Shown in pieces: positions 15,327 through 20,607 of a stretch of DNA of 20,607 bases; positions within the stretch are counted from its first letter, which is position 1; each line of letters begins with the position of its first letter. Made by a program: the position numbers and the translations under genes. Below the pieces are notes generated by a model. The model saw only the letters and a list, made by a program, of their open reading frames with translations, was not told where the DNA came from and did no database searches. The stretch is from UBA11475 sp045593005 (lineage in GTDB: Bacteria > Bacillota > Clostridia > Christensenellales > Borkfalkiaceae), in assembly GCA_045593005.1 (NCBI GenBank), contig JAZNVV010000036.1, positions 1 through 20,607 of the forward strand. The letters run 5' to 3'.

Positions 15327-17063
15327 ATGGTTTGTTCTTTATCTAAAGAGTTTTCGGCATCTACTTTTACTAACGTCGAAAACACTTTTATTCTTGAATA
15401 CTTGCCTATTTCGGACGGAAATGCCGTTAAAGTTTATCTTTACGGGCTTTTTTTGTGCCAAAATAATAATTACGACCTTCCTCTTGAAGAAATGGCTAAA
15501 CATCTCTCGCTTTCTGAAGATGAAGTTATTAACGCGTTCTTATACTGGCAGGAATTTGACCTTGTTTCCGTTACGCAAAACCCTTTTTCAGTTATTTATC
15601 AGCCTATTTCAAAGTCTTACGCTAAAGCAAAACGCTATAAACCTGAAAAATATACAGAATTTTGCGCTGAACTTCAACAACTATTCCCTAATAAAGCAAT
15701 TAGTGTGTCGGAATATAGTGAATATTTTTCCGTAATGGAAATTTATTCTATTCGTCAGGACGCTATGCTTATGATTGTTCGATATTGCATTGAAAGAAAG
15801 GGTGATAATATCGGCTATAAATATATTTCTAAAGTTGCAAAAGACTTTGGTGCAAGGGGTATCAACACAGTTGAAAAGGTTGATGCTGAAATTTCTAAAT
15901 ACGTTTCACGCACGCCTGAACTTGAAAAAATTCTTAAAGCACTTGGCTCTACAAAAACGCCTGATATCGAAAATCTTAAATTCCTCAATAAATGGACTAA
16001 CGAACTTGGCTTTAATTTTGAAAGCATTTTACACGCCGCTAAAAGTATGAAAAAAGGCAGTTTTGATAAGTTAGACGCCTTTATTATGGAACTTTACGGG
16101 CTCAAATGTTTTACTATTGAAGAAATTGACAATCACGTTGGCAAAAAGAAGGAAATATTTGATACGTCTATTAAAATTGCCAAATCACTTTCCCTTTATT
16201 TTGAAGTTATTGATACCGTTGTTGATAATTATACTTCAAAATGGTTCGATATGGGCTATCGTGAAGACGGATTGCTATTTATAGCAAATTACTGCTTTAA
16301 ACAAGGTAAAAACAGCCTTGAAAGTATGGACAAACTAATTGAATTTTTATTCAAAAACGGCTTGATTTCCTACGACGCTATTAGTGAATATTTCTTGATT
16401 AAAGAAAAAGACGACGAATTTATTTCTTCCCTTTTAGAAACGCTTGGCTTAAAACGTGCCGTTACTGGTTGGGATAGAGATAACTTAAAGACGTGGCGTG
16501 AGTGGAATTTCTCTGAAGAGATGATTGCTTACGCTGTTAAAAAAGCAGTCGGCAAGACTTCACCTTTGCCATACGTCAATGCTATTTTGGCTAGTTGGAA
16601 AACGAAAAACATCTTCACTATTGAAGATGCCGATAACGACGAAAAGTCTATGGCGATAAATTCTTCCGTTAAAACTAACGGCAGACCAAGTGGGGTTACC
16701 GTTGAAAAAGTTTCTGCTAAATATGAAGAATATCGCTATCACGCTAACGAAATTGCAAAACAAAATTTACTAAAGGCTGAACAGATAGAAGGATTTAAGG
16801 AGTTATACGAAAATTACAACTCTCTTGATATTAAAATTGCAATGGCTCAGTTTGGACACGCAAGCGAATCTATTGCAGAACTTGAAAAAGAAAAACACGA
16901 CGCGCACGTTAAACTGATTGCCCTTTTAAAAAAGGAAAAACTTACCCTTAACGACTTAAAACCAAAGTTTAAGTGCAACAAATGCAACGATACGGGTTTT
17001 GACGGAACAAGCAAATGTTCTTGTTACGAAAACGTAGTTGCCGAATGTCAAAAAGAATTATAA
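15327..17063 (+). CDS. DnaD-domain replication protein with a C-terminal DnaI/DnaC-type zinc-binding helicase-interaction domain and no AAA+ ATPase
   Basis: This 578-residue protein starts like DnaD/DnaB-type primosome proteins. ENTFILEYLPISDGNAVKVYLYGL (about 18-41) leads into a winged-helix domain with LPLEEMAKHLSLSEDEV. Helical DnaD/DDBH2-like repeats follow: one around 130-190 (YKYISKVAKDFGARGINTVE) and a clear one around 385-440 (LPYVNAILASWKTKNIFTIEDA). From about 470 there is a coiled coil, then KCNDTGFDGTSKCSC with Cys550, Cys553, Cys564 and Cys566. That order, helices then CxxCxDTG and CxC, is the N-terminal half of DnaI/DnaC helicase loaders, which binds DnaB. The protein stops 12 residues later, where the ATPase would begin. 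A terminator follows directly, so this is not a frameshift seen here. The start has only a weak ribosome binding site but fits the family N-terminus. Confidence 0.8.
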   Translation: MVCSLSKEFSASTFTNVENTFILEYLPISDGNAVKVYLYGLFLCQNNNYDLPLEEMAKHLSLSEDEVINAFLYWQEFDLVSVTQNPFSVIYQPISKSYAKAKRYKPEKYTEFCAELQQLFPNKAISVSEYSEYFSVMEIYSIRQDAMLMIVRYCIERKGDNIGYKYISKVAKDFGARGINTVEKVDAEISKYVSRTPELEKILKALGSTKTPDIENLKFLNKWTNELGFNFESILHAAKSMKKGSFDKLDAFIMELYGLKCFTIEEIDNHVGKKKEIFDTSIKIAKSLSLYFEVIDTVVDNYTSKWFDMGYREDGLLFIANYCFKQGKNSLESMDKLIEFLFKNGLISYDAISEYFLIKEKDDEFISSLLETLGLKRAVTGWDRDNLKTWREWNFSEEMIAYAVKKAVGKTSPLPYVNAILASWKTKNIFTIEDADNDEKSMAINSSVKTNGRPSGVTVEKVSAKYEEYRYHANEIAKQNLLKAEQIEGFKELYENYNSLDIKIAMAQFGHASESIAELEKEKHDAHVKLIALLKKEKLTLNDLKPKFKCNKCNDTGFDGTSKCSCYENVVAECQKEL

Positions 17064-17064
17064 A

Positions 17065-17088
17065 AAAAGGCGAATATTTTCGCCTTTT
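17065..17088 (+). terminator. Rho-independent terminator of the DnaD-type gene
   Basis: AAAAGGCGAA (17065-17074), loop TATT, TTCGCCTTTT (17079-17088). The stem starts 2 bases after the TAA stop. Confidence 0.85.
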
Positions 17089-17107
17089 ATCTTTTGTTAT
17101 AAAATAA

Positions 17108-17153
17108 AATGGTAGCATTTCATAGATACGTACCCCTACAAAACCATACCATT
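17108..17153. repeat. Inverted repeat AATGGTA/TACCATT between two terminators
   Basis: AATGGTA (17108-17114) and TACCATT (17147-17153) flank a 32-base loop with no obvious inner stem or reading frame. It lies in the 70-base stretch between the convergent terminators. Function unknown; it may be chance. Confidence 0.3.
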
Positions 17154-17158
17154 ATATA

Positions 17159-17184
17159 AAAAGCCCTCTTTTTAGAGGGCTTTT
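17159..17184. terminator. Bidirectional rho-independent terminator after hom
   Basis: AAAAGCCCTCT (17159-17169), loop TTTT, AGAGGGCTTTT (17174-17184). The 11-base stem with A and T flanks serves the minus-strand hom-coaX-ECF unit and can also stop plus-strand read-through. Confidence 0.92.
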
Positions 17185-17187
17185 AAA

Positions 17188-18447
17188 TTAGTCTTCAACT
17201 CTAATAAAACTAGCAAGTTTTGCAATTCCTGAAAGTTTTGCAACTGCTTTATTAAGAGCAGATTCTTTTGCTATTTCGGTAAAAATAATTGCCATGTCGC
17301 CGTCCGTTTTTGCTGATTCTAACGCTATGCCAGATTTTGCAAACGTTGAAATTATTTTTGCAAGGTTACCGTCTTTTTCAAATTTTAATCTTACAAAATA
17401 TTTACTTTCAAAATCAGTTACAAATTTAGTAGTTTTATCAGCAACTTCGCAATTACTAAACGGAGCGTATCTACGTGGTGCTTCCGAATAATTTGCTGCA
17501 AATATAACGTCGGAAACTATTGCGCTACCAGTAGGCGCTGCGCCAGCACCTCTGCCGTAAAGCATTATATCGTCCACGCTGTCGCCGTGCAATAATACTG
17601 CGTTAAACGAATCGTCAACAGATGCAAGCATATTGCTATTTTTAATAAGCGTTGGGTGAACCCTTGCTTCGATACCGTTTTTACCGTTTTTAGCGATTGC
17701 TAAAAGTTTGATAACGTAGCCCATTTCCTTTGCATATGCAATATCTTCTTTGCTGATTTTCGTTATACCTTCACGATAAACGTTGTCAATACCGACCTTT
17801 TTAGAAAAAGCAATACTTGAAAGTATTGAAAGTTTGTACATTGAGTCAAAACCTTCAACGTCAGCAGTAGGATTAGCCTCTGCATAGCCAAGTTTTTGCG
17901 CTTCTTTTAAAACGTCCAAATAGTCAGCACCGTCGGAGAACATTTTTGTCAAAATAAAGTTTGTCGTACCGTTTACAATGCCTTTAAGTGAAACAATTTT
18001 ATTTGCTTGCATACCGTCGATAAGCGTTCTGATGATAGGGACACCACCTACGCAACTTGCTTCAAAATATAAGCCTACGTGGTTAGTCTTTGCTGCGGCT
18101 TCAAGTTCGTGCCAGTATTTAGCAACAAGTTCTTTATTAGAAGTTACAACTGTCTTACCACTCTTTATTGCTTGAAGCACAAATTCCCTTGCAACCTTAA
18201 CGCCACCGATAACTTCTACAACTATATCAACGTTAGGATTTGAAACAACTTCTGCAATACTTGATGCGATAGCCTGTTCAGGAACACCTAAAGAAAGAGC
18301 CCTTTCCTTATTGAGTTCAAGCACGCTTTCAACCGTTATATCAAGACCTTGTGTCTTTTTAAAATATTCCTTTTTATCATTTAGTATTTGAAAAGTGCCA
18401 CCACCGACAACACCAAGCCCCAAAATAGCTACGCCAACTTTTTTCAT
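17188..18447 (-). CDS. hom: Homoserine dehydrogenase
   Basis: The 419-residue enzyme reduces aspartate semialdehyde to homoserine, the branch point to threonine, methionine and isoleucine. The N-terminal Rossmann motif is GLGVVGGGT (about 10-18). VVTSNKELVAKYW carries the catalytic-site Asn-Lys-Glu. GIVNGTTNFILTKM and GYAEANPTADVEGFDSMYKL are family signatures. A C-terminal ACT domain (about 340-419, RLKFEKDGNLAKIISTFAKSGIALES) suggests threonine feedback. A TTG at 18459 would add four residues, but it lies in TTGGAGG, the ribosome binding site of the ATG at 18447, so I start there. It lies 72 bases downstream of coaX, with no strong promoter in the gap. thrB, thrC and lysC are not adjacent. 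Confidence 0.95.
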   Translation of the reverse strand: MKKVGVAILGLGVVGGGTFQILNDKKEYFKKTQGLDITVESVLELNKERALSLGVPEQAIASSIAEVVSNPNVDIVVEVIGGVKVAREFVLQAIKSGKTVVTSNKELVAKYWHELEAAAKTNHVGLYFEASCVGGVPIIRTLIDGMQANKIVSLKGIVNGTTNFILTKMFSDGADYLDVLKEAQKLGYAEANPTADVEGFDSMYKLSILSSIAFSKKVGIDNVYREGITKISKEDIAYAKEMGYVIKLLAIAKNGKNGIEARVHPTLIKNSNMLASVDDSFNAVLLHGDSVDDIMLYGRGAGAAPTGSAIVSDVIFAANYSEAPRRYAPFSNCEVADKTTKFVTDFESKYFVRLKFEKDGNLAKIISTFAKSGIALESAKTDGDMAIIFTEIAKESALNKAVAKLSGIAKLASFIRVED

Positions 18448-18519
18448 CTTTTCCTCCAAGTACAGTCTAAACCTTCTTATTACATTATTTAAAGCGTCGT
18501 AATAAAACGCTAAATTTGA

Positions 18520-19302
18520 CTACTTTTCGCCTTTATTTGAATTTAATTCGTATATATAACGTAATCCATTAAGCGTAAGTGTTCTATCAAATATAGTAAT
18601 AGATGAAACTTCTTTTGCCAAAACTTCACCCATACCACCTGTCGCAACAACGTTAATGCTATCAACGCCAAGTTCTTTTTTAATTTTGTTGATAATATTA
18701 TCGACAAGTCCTGCAAAACCAAAGATTATGCCCGATTGCATACAATGTTTTGTATTTTTACCGATAACCGTCTTTGGAACGTCAAGTTCTACCATAGGTA
18801 ATTGCGCTGTTTTAGTTGCAAGACCTTCAAGCGAAGTTTTAATACCAGGTGCGATAACAACGCCTAAAAGTTCACCATTTTCACTTATTATGTCGAACGT
18901 AGTTGCCGTACCAAAATCAATAACAACTATAGGGCCACCGTATTTATTGTAAGCAGACACGCTGTTTACAATAATATCAGCGCCAACTTCCCTTGGGTTT
19001 TCAGCCTTGATATTAAGCCCTGTTTTTACACCTTTTCCAACCATTATAGGTTTGACGTTGAAAAAATATTCACACATATGGCACATTGTATAGTTAAGCG
19101 AAGGTATTACCGACGAAATTATTACACCGTCAATATCTTTAAGTTTAATGTTTTGGCTTGCTAAAAGGCTCGCTAAAACAGAACCGTATTCATCTGCCGT
19201 GCGTGAAAGCGCTGACGATACCCTAAAACTTGCTCTTAACGTTTTACCTTCGAATATACCATATTTAATATTCGTATTTCCTATATCTATAGCAATTAAC
19301 AT
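18520..19302 (-). CDS. coaX: Type III pantothenate kinase
   Basis: The 260-residue ASKHA-fold kinase does the first step of coenzyme A synthesis, pantothenate to 4'-phosphopantothenate, and family members need a monovalent cation. Motifs: MLIAIDIGNTNIKYGIF (phosphate binding, Asp6), NPREVGADIIVNSVSAYNKYG (the GAD substrate region), VIDFGTATTFDIIS (second phosphate motif), APGIKTSLEGLATKTAQLP (dimer interface and active site) and VVATGGMGEVLA. The length is normal. The upstream gene, 10 bases away, is an ECF transporter S component, so vitamin uptake and phosphorylation look linked. The ATG is supported by AAGGG with 7 bases of spacing. Confidence 0.95.
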   Translation of the reverse strand: MLIAIDIGNTNIKYGIFEGKTLRASFRVSSALSRTADEYGSVLASLLASQNIKLKDIDGVIISSVIPSLNYTMCHMCEYFFNVKPIMVGKGVKTGLNIKAENPREVGADIIVNSVSAYNKYGGPIVVIDFGTATTFDIISENGELLGVVIAPGIKTSLEGLATKTAQLPMVELDVPKTVIGKNTKHCMQSGIIFGFAGLVDNIINKIKKELGVDSINVVATGGMGEVLAKEVSSITIFDRTLTLNGLRYIYELNSNKGEK

Positions 19303-19312
19303 CTTTTTTCCC

Positions 19313-19909
19313 TTATTTAATACGTGTTTCTATTACGTCAACAATTCTAAATACCATAGGTGCTAAAATTACGTTTACAGCAAGCTCAATCAAGAAATTA
19401 ACGCCTGCGCAAACAATAATTAAGAAGTATATTACACCCGTGCCACCTGCAAGAACTGAAATTGTGTCATACATAGTAAGTGCGCCGATAATAAAGATAC
19501 TGGTATTTACTACTGGAACAACTGCCGACGCTATAAACGTGCCTATATATTTACGCTTTCCCTTTAATAAACCGTAAACAAAACCACCTAAACCACCAGC
19601 TGCCGTCGTTTTAACCGTGCAAGTTAAAAAGGTAAGAACTGGATGCTCTACGAATAAAAAGTTCGTAAACGGATCAACACCTGTTACACCAAAAATAAAC
19701 GTCATAAATCCGCTTATTAAACCAAGTAACACACCACCTTTTACGCCCATTAAAAGAGCGCCCAAGACGATAGGTATTAATGTAAAATTGATGTTCGTAA
19801 CAATTTTAAAAACAGTGCTTAATAGGTTTAAAACAACTAAAAGTGCTGTCAAAATCGCAACGTACACAATATTACGTGTGCTAAAAAAACTACTGCCAGA
19901 ATTTCTCAT
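19313..19909 (-). CDS. ECF transporter S component (substrate-binding membrane protein), possibly for pantothenate
   Basis: The 198-residue protein has about six membrane spans and the look of ECF-type S components: STRNIVYVAILTALLVVLNLL at the N-terminus (the alanine/small-residue first helix that docks to EcfT), LIPIVLGALLMGVKGGVLLGLISG, and a glycine-rich loop AAGGLGGFVYGLLKGKRKY. It would bind a vitamin and use the shared EcfA-EcfA'-EcfT module encoded elsewhere. Adjacency to coaX (10 bases) suggests pantothenate, but that is inference from context. The longest frame starts with TTG at 19924, but TTGGAG is the ribosome binding site of the ATG at 19909, which I use. Its promoter lies in the divergent region with the cysteine-rich gene. 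Confidence 0.85.
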   Translation of the reverse strand: MRNSGSSFFSTRNIVYVAILTALLVVLNLLSTVFKIVTNINFTLIPIVLGALLMGVKGGVLLGLISGFMTFIFGVTGVDPFTNFLFVEHPVLTFLTCTVKTTAAGGLGGFVYGLLKGKRKYIGTFIASAVVPVVNTSIFIIGALTMYDTISVLAGGTGVIYFLIIVCAGVNFLIELAVNVILAPMVFRIVDVIETRIK

Positions 19910-20008
19910 AATAACTCCAATCAAATTTCCTAAAGAATATCTGTTGATAAAAATTCCTTATGAAGTTTGTAAAATAAAGTCAAGCCCAAAAAGGTGCCTG
20001 CTGTGTTT

Positions 20009-20037
20009 ATTTTAGCATTTTTACTATTATAAAGCAA
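20009..20037 (-). promoter_or_regulatory. Candidate promoter of the ECF-coaX-hom unit
   Basis: On the minus strand TTGCTT (20037 to 20032), 17 bases, then TAAAAT (20014 to 20009), with TGC directly before it as an extended -10. It leaves about 95 bases of leader, in which I recognise no riboswitch. A second -10-like TATAAT lies at 20031-20026. Confidence 0.5.
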
Positions 20038-20152
20038 ATATTTTATAGCGTTAAAAATCAATTTTATTTAAGTTTATGTAACATTTTTCTTTTATTTTAC
20101 TTATTATAAAGTAGCAGGCTAAATGCCTATACTGAAAAACGGAGGTACATAT

Positions 20153-20356
20153 ATGAATTTATTTGGAATGGATAACAACTGCTGTCTTTGGATTTTAATT
20201 ATTTTGTTAATACTTTGCGTTTGTAAAAACGGTGGTATTTGTGGAATTTTGAACAGTTGCTACGCTTTGCCTATCGCTTTAGCGCTCATTTGCTGTTTCT
20301 GTAAAGGTGGAAACGGTGGTGGTTTCTTCGGCCACGGCGGTTGCGGTTGCAAATAG
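20153..20356 (+). CDS. Small cysteine- and glycine-rich membrane protein
   Basis: This 67-residue protein has 11 cysteines. It has one clear membrane helix (CCLWILIILLILCVC, about 10-24), a second hydrophobic segment (YALPIALALICCFC, about 37-50) and a glycine-rich tail (GGNGGGFFGHGGCGCK). The start at 20153 is set by GGAGG with 7 bases of spacing; a longer frame from 20123 has no such site. A terminator follows 6 bases after the TAG. Similar short high-cysteine proteins with an NNCCLWII-type opening occur in Clostridia, sometimes named chorion-class high-cysteine proteins, with no known function. The CC pairs and His-Gly-Gly-Cys tail could bind metal or form cross-links, but nothing here proves it. 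Confidence 0.75.
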   Translation: MNLFGMDNNCCLWILIILLILCVCKNGGICGILNSCYALPIALALICCFCKGGNGGGFFGHGGCGCK

Positions 20357-20361
20357 TATTT

Positions 20362-20385
20362 AAGCCCCTATTTTTAGGGGCTTTT
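20362..20385 (+). terminator. Rho-independent terminator of the cysteine-rich gene
   Basis: AAGCCCCTA (20362-20370), loop TTTT, TAGGGGCTT (20375-20383), followed by more T. The 78 bases after it (20386-20463) show no gene or clear site. Confidence 0.9.
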
Positions 20386-20463
20386 ATTATTTTATGGTCA
20401 ATTTTCACACAACCGTTCCCTTAAAATCTTACCATTTATTATTTTAATACAAGTAAAATTATG

Positions 20464-20495
20464 AAAAAAAGACCAACTTTTCGTTGGTCTTTTTT
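20464..20495. terminator. Bidirectional rho-independent terminator directly after a minus-strand CCA end
   Basis: Seven A, GACCAAC (20471-20477), loop TTTTC, GTTGGTC (20483-20489), six T. On the minus strand it starts one base after a CCA, as is usual after tRNA or tmRNA genes. Confidence 0.88.
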
Positions 20496-20496
20496 A

Positions 20497-20607
20497 TGGT
20501 GCCGGGGATCGACGTGGCGACAATAGTCGTAAAAACAGTAGACACCTACTGTTTTTAACCAAAGTTGGGTAAAATCTATGATTTTATCCTGGACTCGGAC
20601 TTGAACC
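20497..20607 (-). ncRNA. Possible CCA-ended stable RNA (tRNA- or tmRNA-like), 5' end outside window, structure unusual
   Basis: Read on the minus strand, the last bases are CCCCGGC, A, CCA (20507 to 20497), followed at once by a terminator. This is the usual 3' end of a tRNA-Leu-like gene whose 5' end would be GCCGGGG. A typical T-arm sequence GGTTCAAGTCC stands at the edge (20607 to 20597), but some 89 bases separate the two instead of none. Between them lie hairpins: TAAAATC/GATTTTA, the 11-base perfect stem at 20531-20556, and CGAC/GTCG. I cannot fold this as a normal tRNA, nor match it to tmRNA. The 5' half is outside the window. Confidence 0.3.
20531..20556. terminator. Perfect 11-base-pair A/T-flanked hairpin, terminator-like
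   Basis: AAAAACAGTAG (20531-20541), loop ACAC, CTACTGTTTTT (20546-20556). The ends of the stem are the A and T runs themselves. It could end a minus-strand RNA coming from beyond the right edge, or be an inner stem of the CCA-ended RNA. Confidence 0.45.

Noticed and set aside
18448..18459. TTG start four codons upstream of the hom ATG
   Set aside because: The TTG is part of TTGGAGG, the ribosome binding site of the ATG. The TTG extensions of the ECF gene (19924), pepF (12012) and lepB (13192) were rejected for the same kind of reason.
18448..18519. A T-box or amino-acid riboswitch before hom
   Set aside because: The gap is only 72 bases and has a weak AGCGT/ACGCT hairpin without a T-run; there is no T-box sequence.
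19910..20002. A riboswitch in the leader of the ECF transporter gene
   Set aside because: About 95 bases, with no recognisable aptamer core (TPP, FMN, cobalamin and folate/THF cores looked for by eye) and no terminator/antiterminator pair.
19617..20015. A 132-codon plus-strand frame
   Set aside because: It runs antisense through the ECF S component, whose membrane pattern is clear, and into its promoter.
20497..20607. tmRNA on the plus strand, since GGGGATCGACG recalls the conserved GGNTTCGACG near the tmRNA 5' end
   Set aside because: The match has mismatches at usually fixed positions, a strong terminator lies directly upstream, and no tag frame or pseudoknot pattern is visible in the 110 bases available.
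1..20607. CRISPR arrays, insertion sequences, prophage genes, toxin-antitoxin pairs
   Set aside because: No evenly spaced direct repeats, transposase, integrase or phage-like frames were found on either strand.

Overview
The window looks like chromosomal core DNA of an AT-rich, low-GC anaerobic member of the Bacillota, most likely class Clostridia. The reasons are an Rnf complex in clostridial gene order (G-E-A-B), strong AGGAGG-type ribosome binding sites, a DnaD-family replication protein, long-form HPF, ClpC, type III pantothenate kinase and an ECF-type vitamin transporter. I see no phage, transposase, CRISPR array or integrase. The left edge cuts rnfG and the right edge cuts an RNA-like element, so both ends are incomplete.

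Layout. (1) 1-2301, plus strand: the end of an rnfCDGEAB operon (G partial, E, A, B), which couples reduced ferredoxin oxidation to NAD+ reduction and ion pumping. It ends at a bidirectional terminator (2315-2348). (2) 15066 down to 2355, minus strand: thirteen closely packed genes with gaps of 72 bases or less and several overlaps. In transcription order they are a degenerate alpha/beta-hydrolase, a DUF951 protein, lepB, a two-TM protein, pepF, a YcxB-like membrane protein, dnaB, a degenerate low-molecular-weight phosphatase, rpiB, galU, clpC, hpf (with a likely internal promoter) and a sugar-isomerase-like TIM barrel. The mix is secretion, protein turnover, replication, sugar phosphate metabolism and ribosome hibernation. 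(3) 15067-15326: a divergent control region with a good minus promoter overlapped by a perfect palindrome, and a plus promoter followed by two hairpins that could make a very short RNA. (4) 15327-17063, plus: a DnaD-type protein whose C-terminus looks like the zinc-binding helicase-interaction domain of DnaI/DnaC-type loaders, but with no AAA+ ATPase. (5) 19909 down to 17188, minus: an ECF S component, coaX and hom. (6) 20153-20356, plus: a tiny cysteine-rich membrane protein. (7) 20357-20607: terminators and a CCA-ended tRNA-like 3' end on the minus strand that I could not fold into a normal tRNA or tmRNA.

Most worth a second look: the DnaD/DnaI-N fusion together with the long acidic tail on the DnaB encoded nearby; two apparent pseudoenzymes in the same gene cluster (a phosphatase with Ser for Cys and Phe for Arg in its P-loop, and a hydrolase lacking its nucleophile); and the odd RNA at the right edge. 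The longest possible frames of hom, lepB, pepF and the ECF gene begin at TTG codons lying in or just upstream of the ribosome binding site, so I give the downstream ATG as start for these four.
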